Source: Rhodopseudomonas boonkerdii (GTDB taxonomy: Bacteria > Pseudomonadota > Alphaproteobacteria > Rhizobiales > Xanthobacteraceae). Taken from it: a DNA stretch of 64,000 nt. Below are positions 55,075-63,904 of this stretch, in pieces. Both the position numbers and the translations under genes were made by a program. How positions within the stretch are numbered: the first letter of the stretch is position 1; each line of letters opens with the position of its first letter. Below the pieces are notes generated by a model, which saw nothing but the letters and a program-made list of their open reading frames with translations, ran no database searches and had not been told where the DNA came from. The stretch spans positions 5,485,001 through 5,549,000 of the forward strand of contig NZ_CP036537.1 of assembly GCF_021184025.1 (NCBI RefSeq), written 5' to 3'.

Positions 55075-55462
55075 CGCGGCAGCGCAGCTTGGAAGCTGTG
55101 CTGGAATCGCTTGCTTGCGATCTCGCCGACTTATGGTGCCAGCCTCTGTCCCGGAAGGCACAACGTCTCGCACTCGCGGAGAAAAGAGCTGCTTGTATTC
55201 CGGCAACGCAGCTTGCGCCTCCAAGAGGAGTGGTCGCCGAGAAACGAAGATCATCGATGCCAAGATTTGTTATGAAGTCCTCTGCTACGACCACCGAATT
55301 CGAATAGGGAATGATACCATCGATTTCTTTCGGCGACAGTCTGGCGTCGTCGATTGCTTTTAAAGAGGCCTCGAGTTGAAGCGCCAGAACGCTTTTTCCC
55401 GAGTTGCGACTGTAACTGGTTTCGCCGATACCAGTTATGGCGATACGCTCACGAAGCGACAT
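55070..55462 (-). pseudogene. N-terminal relic of a thiolase-like (SCP2-type) gene
   Basis: From the ATG at 55462, preceded by GAGAGGA, the minus strand reads MSLRERIAITGIGETSYSRN, LDDARLSPKEIDGIIP-like sequence, and TTPLGGASCVAGIQAAL, the N-terminal third of a lipid-transfer/thiolase-like protein. After residue 100 the frame is wrong (SARRCAFRDRGWHH) and the gene is cut at about 55070. It is divergent from the copy-B ACAD pair, which suggests that the ancestral cluster had a divergent thiolase gene. Confidence 0.8.
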
Positions 55463-55666
55463 ATGAGGTCCTCTCGATCACAATTATTTTTAACTAACTG
55501 AAATCTGCGCCTTACACACATTCATCATTAGTTACTTCGATCCGGCTGCAAGCATGAGGACGGAGCATCGGCTCTAACCTTCCCTGGGTTCTCATCCTGT
55601 GGTGCGGGCGAAAGAATACGGGATGCCTTACTTGACCCAGCCATTAAAGAAAGTGAGGATGCCGTT

Positions 55667-55682
55667 TCTAACGAACGTTAGA
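55667..55682. promoter_or_regulatory. Palindromic operator upstream of ACAD pair (copy B)
   Basis: TCTAACG-AA-CGTTAGA, the same as at 13-28. It lies between the divergent thiolase relic and the ACAD pair and could once have controlled both. Confidence 0.5.
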
Positions 55683-55819
55683 ATTATTGACTTGTGAAAG
55701 CAAGCCCCTGTCGGGCGGGCGCTGACTGATGATTTGATTTAAGAAGCGAAAACCTCGCACATCGAGCGCCGGTTCATGCGGTAGCTTTTGCAAGGAGCGC
55801 TTGGCGGAGGAGAATGCTC

Positions 55820-57040
55820 ATGGATTTGAGCTATGGCCCCAGATACCTAGCGCTACGAGAAGAGGTGCGCGACTTCATAAAGCAATACGGCGATCAGTCG
55901 CCCCGTACAGGAGGCGGTCGTAAACGACCGGACAAGCGGGCGCTGGATTGGCAGCGCCTGCTTCTCCAGCGTGGATACTTCGCGCGCACCATTCCCAAGG
56001 AGTACGGCGGCTTCGGCCTTCCGCTAGACGTAATGGAATTGGCGATCATAGCAGACGAATTTTCGACGGCCGGTGTTTCTGCAGGCATCATGAATCAGGG
56101 AATCTCGATGCTTGTACCGACCCTTCTTGAGGTTGGATCCAGAGAGCAGTGCGCAAAATGGATCGGTCCGACCATCCGCGGCGAGGTCATCTGGTGTCAA
56201 GGATATTCCGAACCGGGGTCTGGTTCAGACTTGGCAGCTGTAAAAACACATGCGTATGTGGATGACGGTCGTTTTGTAATCAATGGTCAAAAAATCTGGA
56301 CCAGTTCGGCGCACTTTGCTGACATGATGTTCCTGCTGTGCCGCACCGATGCAGATAAGGGCAAACACGGCGGACTTTCGTATCTCTTAATCCCAATGAG
56401 TGCCGAAGGAATCGAGGTCCGTCCACTCATAACAATGACCGGGCGAGCCGAATTTAACGAGACTTTCCTTACCAATGTGCGCGTTCCAATCGACCAGACC
56501 GTAATGCAGCGAGGCGATGGCTGGCACGTCGCTAACGTGACTTCGAAATACGAACGCCTTCTCCTTGGCGATCCCAATAAGCTCGCACATCGGCTTGCCC
56601 GGGTCATAGAGTTGATGAGAAGGACTTCTTTAATAGGTGTGCCGACAATTGAAATTCCGGAGTATCGCGATCGGCTTCTCAAGCTTCAAGGTGAAGTCCT
56701 TGCATCGAAATTCCACGGTCTTCGATTGCTGAGTGAGCAGTCCAGAGATGAAGAGTCGGGTGTCAGGCGCCTGATCGTAAAGCTAAACGGCACCATGATT
56801 GCCTACCGCTTGTCTTCGTTGGCCGTCGACGTGCTTGGTGCGGCAGGTCTGTCTTATGAGCCTAAAGGTGAAGCACTAGAAGACGATGAGGCAACGACTT
56901 GGCAGATCGACAACATGTACGATATCGGTCTGATCATCGGTGGTGGCTCGTCCAATATCCAAAAGAACATCATCGGAGAGCGCGGACTTGGTTTGCCCCG
57001 CGAGCCGACCGCGAATACAAAATCCGCCCAAAAGGTATGA
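55820..57040 (+). CDS. Acyl-CoA dehydrogenase, subunit 1 of a pair (copy B)
   Basis: A 406-residue ACAD that differs from the copy at 166-1386 at three residues: Thr for Ile in IDQTVMQ, Ser for Leu in VTSKYERLL, and Lys for Arg in NIQKNIIGE. The changed Ser directly precedes the KYERLL segment that may hold the catalytic base, so the copies could differ in activity. The start at 55820 is favoured by GGAGGAG at 55806-55812. It leads a plus-strand run with subunit 2, thioesterase and NUDIX genes. Confidence 0.88.
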   Translation: MDLSYGPRYLALREEVRDFIKQYGDQSPRTGGGRKRPDKRALDWQRLLLQRGYFARTIPKEYGGFGLPLDVMELAIIADEFSTAGVSAGIMNQGISMLVPTLLEVGSREQCAKWIGPTIRGEVIWCQGYSEPGSGSDLAAVKTHAYVDDGRFVINGQKIWTSSAHFADMMFLLCRTDADKGKHGGLSYLLIPMSAEGIEVRPLITMTGRAEFNETFLTNVRVPIDQTVMQRGDGWHVANVTSKYERLLLGDPNKLAHRLARVIELMRRTSLIGVPTIEIPEYRDRLLKLQGEVLASKFHGLRLLSEQSRDEESGVRRLIVKLNGTMIAYRLSSLAVDVLGAAGLSYEPKGEALEDDEATTWQIDNMYDIGLIIGGGSSNIQKNIIGERGLGLPREPTANTKSAQKV

Positions 57041-57043
57041 GAC

Positions 57044-58138
57044 ATGGAGTTTGGTCTTAGCAACGAACAGCAGCTACTTGAGAGCTCGCTGCGCCGATTT
57101 CTGGAAGGAGAGCTCTCTATCGAGAGGTTGCGCAAGGTCGCCGGAATTGGCACCGGATTTGATGCAGCGCTGTGGGAGGGCTTGGTGGGACAGGGGATTG
57201 TGGGATTTCTGGTCCCGGAGCATTTCGGGGGCACCGGACTGGCGTTGCTGGACGCGGCAGTTGTTGCGGAAAGTCTCGGCTATCATGTTACGCCTCTACC
57301 GTTTCTGGCCAGCGTCGTGATGGCGCCGCTTACGTTGATGTCTTTTGGCAGCGAGGCGCAGCAAGCGGAATGGCTTCCCAAGATAGCGAGCGGCGAAGTT
57401 AAAATGAGTATGGCGTTCGTGGACGGAGCCGGGCAAACAGGATGCAATTCAGCATGGCTGAAAGGCAACATGCTTAGTGGCCATTTGACCGGAGTGCTCG
57501 ACGCTGGAGCCGCATCTCACGTCCTCGTGCTCTTAACTGATGGTCGGGCAGCACTTGTTGACGCTCATGATACAGGGGTCACTGTTGACGTGCATGCAAG
57601 CATTGATCGGACTCGGCCTATATCCAGCTACGCTTTCAGTGGAGCTAAAGCAATCATTCTAGATGCAGCTGCCGATGCACACGAAGCTGCGACCCGTGTT
57701 ATTGATGCGGGAAGACTGGTCCTCGCCGCAGATACCCTAGGAGCTGCGCAGTTCATGTTCGACCGAGCTCTCGATTATTCGAAAGAGAGGGTTCAATTCG
57801 ATCGCGCCATCGGTTCCTTTCAGGCTGTCAAGCATACAATTGCAGATCTAGCGACAATGTTAGAACCTTGTCGCGCGCTGGTATGGTACGCCGCCTATGC
57901 GCAAGATGCATTGCCTGAGGAAGCTCGCATTATGGCCCTGCATGCCAAGGCTCATGTGAGCGAAGTCGGCAGGGAAGTTGCTCGTCTGACCACGGAACTG
58001 CATGGGGGCATGGGATTCACCGACCTGCTCGGACTGCACTACTGGTTCAAGCGCATCGCATTTGACCGTCAGATCTTGGGAGCGCCTGAGTATTGTCGGC
58101 GAGAAGCTGCAAAGGTGCAGGGTTGGCTGGTAGCGTAA
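57044..58138 (+). CDS. Acyl-CoA dehydrogenase, subunit 2 of a pair (copy B)
   Basis: A 364-residue ACAD-family protein, the same at protein level as 1390-2484 (see there for motifs). It starts three bases after subunit 1. Perfect protein identity alongside changes in subunit 1 indicates a recent duplication or gene conversion. Confidence 0.87.
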   Translation: MEFGLSNEQQLLESSLRRFLEGELSIERLRKVAGIGTGFDAALWEGLVGQGIVGFLVPEHFGGTGLALLDAAVVAESLGYHVTPLPFLASVVMAPLTLMSFGSEAQQAEWLPKIASGEVKMSMAFVDGAGQTGCNSAWLKGNMLSGHLTGVLDAGAASHVLVLLTDGRAALVDAHDTGVTVDVHASIDRTRPISSYAFSGAKAIILDAAADAHEAATRVIDAGRLVLAADTLGAAQFMFDRALDYSKERVQFDRAIGSFQAVKHTIADLATMLEPCRALVWYAAYAQDALPEEARIMALHAKAHVSEVGREVARLTTELHGGMGFTDLLGLHYWFKRIAFDRQILGAPEYCRREAAKVQGWLVA

Positions 58139-58398
58139 TTAATCTCAAATCTGGCATTCGGTTCTGCCGGCACCTGGCCGCAAGTCCTCAAACGCATGGG
58201 AGGCAAGCTGATCACCCATCAACTTGTACAGCATTGGGAAACGGACCCGATCACCTTGATCCCAGATGGATAGACGGACCTTTTCTGATCTGGGCCGAAT
58301 TGCGCAACTCCTGTCCCGCTGTGCTTGAGAAGGGCTTTCAGCGTGGATACTTATCGTTGAAGGCTGTCCGTATAAGCTAGATCAAGATCCCAGCTTTT

Positions 58399-58909
58399 TA
58401 TCGCAACCCGATCTCCCGAGCCACTTGAAACGCCCGCCATTAGTAAACCCTGCTTTCTAACTTTAACTGCATCTAAAATCACACGCACTTCGCATGATGT
58501 CGCCGCTCTTATACTCAGGACCTAACAGGCACGAGAGTTTCCGAAGCACGATAAAATCTTAGAGGCCTTAGAAAGATCGACTTAGCCTATACGGGACTTG
58601 ACCGGCGTCGAGGATAGCATCATAGTTTCGAACACGTGTTAGAAACTTTGCAAAACGCATGGTTCTGAACGACGTGTTGGTGCAGGCGTTGCCTGCAATC
58701 GAAGTGCTTTATGTCTGGGGTCACAACCGATCCGCCTCCTGCAAGCCGAGCGTAGGCGTAAAGCCGTTCTCTGGTGGGGCGACGCTCCTTGCGGGCAAAG
58801 TGTGTTAGGCTTTCCTAACAAGCACTGCGCTGATATTCTGGATCAATACTAAGACAAGATCTTGGATAATTACTAAGCTGAGTTCCTAGGTATTGCGAGG
58901 GCGGAAATA
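58399..58909. other. Region between repeat and thioesterase, with a palindrome
   Basis: About 510 bases with no recognised gene. A short plus frame near 58677-58809 (VQALPAIEVLYVWGHNRSAS) is protein-like but unrecognised. TGTTAGG-CTTT-CCTAACA at 58803-58820 is a perfect inverted repeat 90 bases before the thioesterase start and may be its operator. Confidence 0.4.
58803..58820. promoter_or_regulatory. Perfect 7-base inverted repeat before the thioesterase gene
   Basis: TGTTAGG-CTTT-CCTAACA, similar in its outer bases to the repeat at 5889-5912. A TetR- or LysR-type site is possible. No such site remains upstream of the broken thioesterase in block A. Confidence 0.4.
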
Positions 58910-59308
58910 TTGGCTTTAACTATTGCACAGTTGAACGAACGGCTTTCGATCTCACCTTTTCATCAATGGCTAGGATTGCGGATCACCGCCGCTGACTCTC
59001 ATGAGTTGACGCTGGAAATGCCTTGGCGCCACGAAGTAGTATCTAACCCTCTGCTTTCTTCTGCCCATGGCGGGATATTGGCCGCCTTGATAGATTTGAC
59101 TGGCTTGTATGCTATTCTTGCCGCTGGAGGAGTAGCGCGTGCAACCATCAACATGCAGGTCGATTTCCATAGGCCTGCTACTCCTGGGCGGCTGCGTTCG
59201 ATCGGCCGCCCCATAAAGCTGGGGCGTCAACTTAGCGTCGCTGAAACACGCGTTCTTGATGACGAGGGGAAACTTCTCAGCAGCGGTCGAGGAACGTATA
59301 TTGGCTGA
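58910..59308 (+). CDS. PaaI-like hotdog thioesterase (intact paralogue)
   Basis: A 132-residue hotdog protein. SAHGGILAALIDLTGLYAILAAGG holds the HG-helix-Asp active site; INMQVDFHRPAT and RQLSVAETRVLDDEGKLLSSGRGTY are the later strands. The start is TTG at 58910, with GAGGGCGG upstream. It is the functional relative of the pseudogene at 4145-4556. It probably frees CoA from an intermediate of the ACAD-dependent pathway. Confidence 0.86.
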   Translation: MALTIAQLNERLSISPFHQWLGLRITAADSHELTLEMPWRHEVVSNPLLSSAHGGILAALIDLTGLYAILAAGGVARATINMQVDFHRPATPGRLRSIGRPIKLGRQLSVAETRVLDDEGKLLSSGRGTYIG

Positions 59309-59487
59309 TACATTCTCGTCCAATGCAATATTGCAATAGGCGTCGAACGATTTTCATGTGTGACTCCCAAGAGTAGTCCGCAAGCGAATTATAATGCCGT
59401 AGAACATTCCTGCTAAGGTCGTCGGCTCCGCTCAATTGTGTTTGTCGGCGTTTGTCATAATTCCTCTGGGCTGCAAATGAGGGCCAC

Positions 59488-60339
59488 ATGACTGGACAGA
59501 CCAACCCGCGATCTGCCGCAACACTGATGCTTGCACGCGACGGCGCTGATGGTATCGAGCTATTTATGGTCGTTCGACACCATGAGATAGAATTTGCTTC
59601 TGGGGCTTTAGTTTTTCCTGGAGGCGCCGTTAATCAATCTGACGCCGATCCGAGATGGCGCCACCTAGCCGAGGGAGTCGAAGGGCTTACTGATCAGATG
59701 CTAGGTCTTATGGCTGCAGCTGCCCGCGAAGCTTTCGAAGAATGCGGCGTGCTTTTCGCTCGCGAGTCTCGAGGGGCCGCGTTGGTTGATGGCGAGCGTG
59801 CAGAAACTTTGGGTAATGCATATCGTGAGAAGATTGAAGTTGGTACACTAGGGTTCGCAGACATGATCGAGCGGGAAGGGCTTGTTGCGGCCTTCGATCG
59901 GCTCGTGCATTTTGGACACTGGATTACGCCTGCACATATGCCAAAGCGCTTCGATACTTATTTTTTCCTTGCAGAAGCGCCGATGAATCATGTCCTGCAG
60001 CACGATGGGCACGAAGCCGTCGACTCCGTATGGATCACCCCACGCCAAGCGCGCATCGACGCCGACGCCAACAGGCGAACGGTGCTGTTTCCTACTCTGC
60101 TAAATCTTGAGAAAGTTGATCGTCACCGCACCGTCACGGCCGCCCTTGCGGCCACACAGAACGACAGAATCGTAACAGTTAGGCCAGAAGTATTGACGTC
60201 TGCAGACGGCAGGATACTGCGCATCCCATTGGAGGCGGGGTATGGCTCGGCAGAATTTCTAGTTGTCGGAGAGCCAGGTCAGAACGCTCGCATCGTTAGG
60301 TTATCGGCCACAGATACCGCGAGAGGTAGCGCTGGTTAG
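59488..60339 (+). CDS. NUDIX hydrolase, NUDT19-like (copy in block B)
   Basis: A 283-residue NUDIX protein: SAATLMLARDGADGIELFMVVRHHEIEF, LVFPGGAVNQSDADPRW, AAAREAFEECGVLFARESRG with a long box insertion, and WITPAHMPKRFDTYFFLAEAP. NUDT19-type enzymes cleave CoA or acyl-CoA to phosphopantetheine products. The ATG at 59488 has GAGGG 8 bases upstream. It lies in the same direction as the thioesterase and is convergent with the ABC binding-protein gene. Confidence 0.87.
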   Translation: MTGQTNPRSAATLMLARDGADGIELFMVVRHHEIEFASGALVFPGGAVNQSDADPRWRHLAEGVEGLTDQMLGLMAAAAREAFEECGVLFARESRGAALVDGERAETLGNAYREKIEVGTLGFADMIEREGLVAAFDRLVHFGHWITPAHMPKRFDTYFFLAEAPMNHVLQHDGHEAVDSVWITPRQARIDADANRRTVLFPTLLNLEKVDRHRTVTAALAATQNDRIVTVRPEVLTSADGRILRIPLEAGYGSAEFLVVGEPGQNARIVRLSATDTARGSAG

Positions 60340-60705
60340 CGCTATTGATGGAGCCGCTAATTCAACACGCGATTGAAAAAGAACGAGGGTGGTAGCGCTC
60401 AAAGTTTTGCATCTGTAAAGAAACGGTCGAATGGGCGGGAGTTGGCGTAGCGTCTTGTAGCTTGCATTACCGCTGACAGAAACGATTGGAGGTGCGTAGA
60501 GATCAGGCGGACTTGGCCGCTCTTCAACGGCTTTTCGGACCAGCTAATGCAAGCCACCCGTCGTTGCGAATTGTTCAGATTTCTGCGGCTTGTAACGCGA
60601 CGCTCAGATAAATTGTGGTCGTTAAAAAAGAGAAGAGCGTTTTGATGAGATTTCATCGCCGCACTCTCCTCTCGCTTAGCTCGTATTTCGATGAATTAAT
60701 TTCTT
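60340..60705. other. Convergent intergenic region
   Basis: About 366 bases between the ends of the NUDIX and binding-protein genes. An 85-codon minus frame at 60399-60656 has no recognised family. Unlike block C, no clear terminator hairpin was seen here. Confidence 0.35.
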
Positions 60706-61953
60706 TTACTTAGCCGCGTCCGATTTAGCGTAGTCGGCTGACTGAATTTTTACCACATTCCAAACCTCGTCTGTGTAGGCCGCAATCCAGTCTGTTTGTG
60801 GCACCCACTTGCTGCCGTCCCACATTTCGATACGGGTTTTACCGCCACCGCCGTGATCTTTAGCGCTTACGGTAACCGGAGCGATCATGCCGTTCGCGTC
60901 GTAGCCATTGATACTCTCGAGGCCATTTTTGATCTTCTCCGACGTTAACGGCCATCCGTCCTTCTTCAGAGCAAGGCGTGCACCTTCAATTGCAATTGAC
61001 CAGATTGCGAGGCCCGTATTGTAATAGACATCGTCCAGATTTTTGCGATCGCCGTTGCCTTTACCCTTGTCGTAAAGCTGCTTGATAATCTCCTGCATCA
61101 ACGGATGGTTCGACCCACCGGCGACGTTTGTTCCACGTTTCATACCCTTCGCCGCAGCAGCACCTATGTTGTTAATATCGACCTCGTTCATCCAATTAAC
61201 GGCAATGTACTTGTCAAGCGCTATCCCGTTACGCTTCATTTCACGCGATGCGATCACGTGCATATTTGACAGGCTCCAACTAATGATCCAATCAGGTGCA
61301 AATCGCCGCATCTGCGTCCAGGCGGAGGCCTGATCGTTGCCCGGCAGCGGATAGGGAAACAGCTGAAGATCAAAACCTTCCTTGGCGGCGAGCGTTTTGA
61401 TGATGCCAATCGGCTCCTGTCCAAACGGATAGTCCACATAAAGGAACGCAATTTTCACTCCTTTAAGGGTCCCGCCGGATTTCTGTTTGATATACTCGAT
61501 GTCGTTCGCGGCTTGCCCCCAATAAGTCGGACCGATCGGGAAAACCCATTTGAAGACATCGCCATCCACCGCGTCTCCGCGCCCGACTAGGGATTGGAGT
61601 AGTATGTTGCTATCCTTCATGATCCGCGGGAGGACCGCACGAGAAACTGGAGTTGACAGAGTGTCGAACACCATCACACCTTCTCGCTTCAACTTCTCAT
61701 AACACTCAATGCCGCGCTGCGGCTCGTTGCCATGATCCTGGACAACCATCTCGATTGGATGTCCGTCTAATCCACCTTTACTGTTCACCAGGTCGGCGTA
61801 ATCCTTCGCAGCCTGAGCCACTTGAGGAGTGACGAAGCTATAGACCTTCGTAAGGTCGTAACACAGGCCAAAACGAATCGGGTCGGCCGCCTTCGCCGAA
61901 AGTACGGAGACCGCACTCAAGGCGACACTAGCTGCGATGCACAAAAATTTCAT
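60706..61953 (-). CDS. Branched-chain-type ABC transporter substrate-binding protein
   Basis: A 415-residue LivK-like periplasmic protein. The signal peptide MKFLCIAASVALSAVSVLSAKA precedes ADPIRFGLCYDLTKVYSFVTPQVAQAAKDYADLVNSKGG. The domain-2 part ([31 protein letters not shown]) is duplicated in block C. The ATG at 61953 follows GGAGGAAG. It is read with LivF, LivM and LivH as one transporter, probably for an aromatic or alicyclic acid rather than an amino acid, judging from the neighbours. Confidence 0.92.
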   Translation of the reverse strand: MKFLCIAASVALSAVSVLSAKAADPIRFGLCYDLTKVYSFVTPQVAQAAKDYADLVNSKGGLDGHPIEMVVQDHGNEPQRGIECYEKLKREGVMVFDTLSTPVSRAVLPRIMKDSNILLQSLVGRGDAVDGDVFKWVFPIGPTYWGQAANDIEYIKQKSGGTLKGVKIAFLYVDYPFGQEPIGIIKTLAAKEGFDLQLFPYPLPGNDQASAWTQMRRFAPDWIISWSLSNMHVIASREMKRNGIALDKYIAVNWMNEVDINNIGAAAAKGMKRGTNVAGGSNHPLMQEIIKQLYDKGKGNGDRKNLDDVYYNTGLAIWSIAIEGARLALKKDGWPLTSEKIKNGLESINGYDANGMIAPVTVSAKDHGGGGKTRIEMWDGSKWVPQTDWIAAYTDEVWNVVKIQSADYAKSDAAK

Positions 61954-62000
61954 TTGCTTCCTCCGTTTTATTTAGCTTGTTGTACCATTAAGGACAGAGA

Positions 62001-62822
62001 TCAGGTTAGCCAGCGCTTACGGCGCCTGTAATGCTTGATGTCGTGGAAATTTTTCGCTTGCGCTCCACCTAAGTAGAACTCTTGTATATCGGGATTGCTT
62101 TTCAGCGCTTGTGCCGTGTCGTGCATCACAATTCGGCCGCTCTCGATTAGATATCCATGCGACACGATCTCGAGAGCGGCGATTGCATTCTGCTCTACCA
62201 GCAGTACCGAGAGGCCTTCTTCGCGGTTGATCTGGCTTATAATCTGAAAAATCTCCGCCACCAGAAATGGCGCAAGCCCTAGGCTGGGCTCATCGAGCAT
62301 CAGCAGCTTTGGCTGCGTCATTAGAGCTCTTCCAATTGCCAACATTTGCTGCTCGCCGCCCGACAGGTAGCCTGCGGCACTGAAACGGCGTTCGTAGAGG
62401 CGTGGAAAGTAAGTATAAACTTTATCTTTGTTGCGGATCATATCGTGACGGCTTCGGATCGCTGAAGCTGCAATTAGATTCTCATCTGGAGTGAGATGTT
62501 CAAAGACTCGACGGCCTTCGAGCACGTGCGCGATTCCGAGTTCGACCCGCCTTTGAGGCGACAGCGAGCGTAAGTTACGGTCGAGAAACTGAATATCGCC
62601 CCGGCGAACTTCACCTCGTTCGGCAACAAGCAATCCGCTGATCGCCTTCAAAGACGTGCTCTTTCCGGCTCCGTTGGCGCCGAGCAACGCCACCATACCA
62701 CCGTCAGGAACCTCGAGCGAAACGCCCTTAATCGCAAGAGAGACATGGTCGTAGACGACTTCGATATTGTTCAGCGATAGAACTGCGCTCTTCGTTGGCT
62801 TTGGGCTCGTTTCAGTCATCAT
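62001..62822 (-). CDS. livF: ABC transporter ATP-binding protein, LivF-type
   Basis: A 273-residue ATPase: ALLGANGAGKSTSLKAISGLL (Walker A), YLSGGEQQMLAIGRALM (signature), KLLMLDEPSLGLAP (Walker B) and VLLVEQNAIAAL with the H-loop region after it. EGRRVFEHLTPDENL and the length (slightly long, with a basic C-terminal tail KHYRRRKRWLT) fit LivF. It starts five bases after the LivM stop. The LivG partner ATPase is not between these genes. Confidence 0.9.
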   Translation of the reverse strand: MMTETSPKPTKSAVLSLNNIEVVYDHVSLAIKGVSLEVPDGGMVALLGANGAGKSTSLKAISGLLVAERGEVRRGDIQFLDRNLRSLSPQRRVELGIAHVLEGRRVFEHLTPDENLIAASAIRSRHDMIRNKDKVYTYFPRLYERRFSAAGYLSGGEQQMLAIGRALMTQPKLLMLDEPSLGLAPFLVAEIFQIISQINREEGLSVLLVEQNAIAALEIVSHGYLIESGRIVMHDTAQALKSNPDIQEFYLGGAQAKNFHDIKHYRRRKRWLT

Positions 62823-62826
62823 TGCA

Positions 62827-63900
62827 TTATTTCTTCACATAGCCGAATGGCCACACCAAAAGATAATCGCGCACATTTTTGTATATTTTTCCGAGCCCTA
62901 AAGGTTCGACAAGCAGAAAACTAATAATCAGAGCCCCATAGAGCGCCTGAGGCAAATGTGCGAGTGCCTCAATGCTTAGCGAAACCCCGAACCGCGCCGC
63001 TCCCCACGAGATAAAACTATTCATGACGCCAGGCATAAGCAGAATAAATGCTGCGCCGAAGTAGCTTCCGATGATGCTGCCCAGGCCACCAACGATGACC
63101 ATCGCGAGCACCTGGATAGACACGTCGACAGAAAACTGCTCGGGCGTCACGGCATGATAAAATGTGCCGATAAGGATCGCGCCGCTGACGCCTCCTATAA
63201 ATGAGGAAGTCGAAAAGGCGACTAGCTTGAAATAGAAGCTGTTTACACCGATGACAGCCGCGGCAAAGTCCTTTTCTCGAACCGCAACTAGTGCGCGGCC
63301 AAGCGCTGTGCGACGCAGGTTCAACATAAAAAGGGTTACCAAAACGCACCATACAAGCGCCACGTAATACAGTCCGGCGTCGGAGACGATGGGCTGTCCT
63401 AAGACGCGAATGTCCGGTGCCTGCAAAGTGGCTTGCGTTCCCCCGCTGATAGCTGGGACATGGGAGATGGTCCAGTCCATGACAAACTGAAGAGCGAGCG
63501 TACTCAATGCCAGGTAAAGTCCCTTGACCCTCAAAGCCGCAAAAGCAAAACAGCTGCCTATGACTGCGGCTGACACGCCGCCGATGACGATGGAGAATTC
63601 CCACGGAACGCCGAATCGGTTGGCATGCACAGTCGCATAAGCGCCGATCCCCATGATGGCGGCATACCCCAAGTGAAACTGTCCGGCCCAACCGAGAATG
63701 AGATTAAGACCAAGCGCGCCGGCGGTCCAGACCAGCCAGGGGAGAAGGTAACTGCTCAGATAAAGTGAACTGAACATAAAAGGGGCTGCGACACCTAATG
63801 CGAGGATCATCGCGATGATCCATCGGTCGGCTGCTACCGGGAATAATGCTCGATCAGCAACGTAGTTTGTATGATATACGCCGGCTTGCCTGAAAAACAT
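62827..63900 (-). CDS. livM: ABC transporter permease, LivM-type
   Basis: A 357-residue membrane permease with many hydrophobic segments and the LivM landmarks LVWTAGALGLNLILGWAGQFHLGYAAIMGIGAY, RVKGLYLALSTLALQF, TALGRALVAVREKDFAAAVIGVN and VIVGGLGSIIGSYFGAAFI. The ATG at 63900 follows AGAGGA; an in-frame ATG at 63942 lies inside the upstream livH gene and is not used here. Confidence 0.9.
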   Translation of the reverse strand: MFFRQAGVYHTNYVADRALFPVAADRWIIAMILALGVAAPFMFSSLYLSSYLLPWLVWTAGALGLNLILGWAGQFHLGYAAIMGIGAYATVHANRFGVPWEFSIVIGGVSAAVIGSCFAFAALRVKGLYLALSTLALQFVMDWTISHVPAISGGTQATLQAPDIRVLGQPIVSDAGLYYVALVWCVLVTLFMLNLRRTALGRALVAVREKDFAAAVIGVNSFYFKLVAFSTSSFIGGVSGAILIGTFYHAVTPEQFSVDVSIQVLAMVIVGGLGSIIGSYFGAAFILLMPGVMNSFISWGAARFGVSLSIEALAHLPQALYGALIISFLLVEPLGLGKIYKNVRDYLLVWPFGYVKK

Positions 63901-63904
63901 CGAC

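Larger units (their letters stand above)
55655..58398 (+). repeat. Long direct repeat, copy B
   Basis: The second copy of the segment at 1-2744, same orientation. The left edge of visible similarity (55655) is set only by the window start in copy A, so the repeat may extend further left. On the right, identity falls after about 58244 and ends near 58398. Unlike copy A, the downstream thioesterase gene is intact. Confidence 0.95.
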
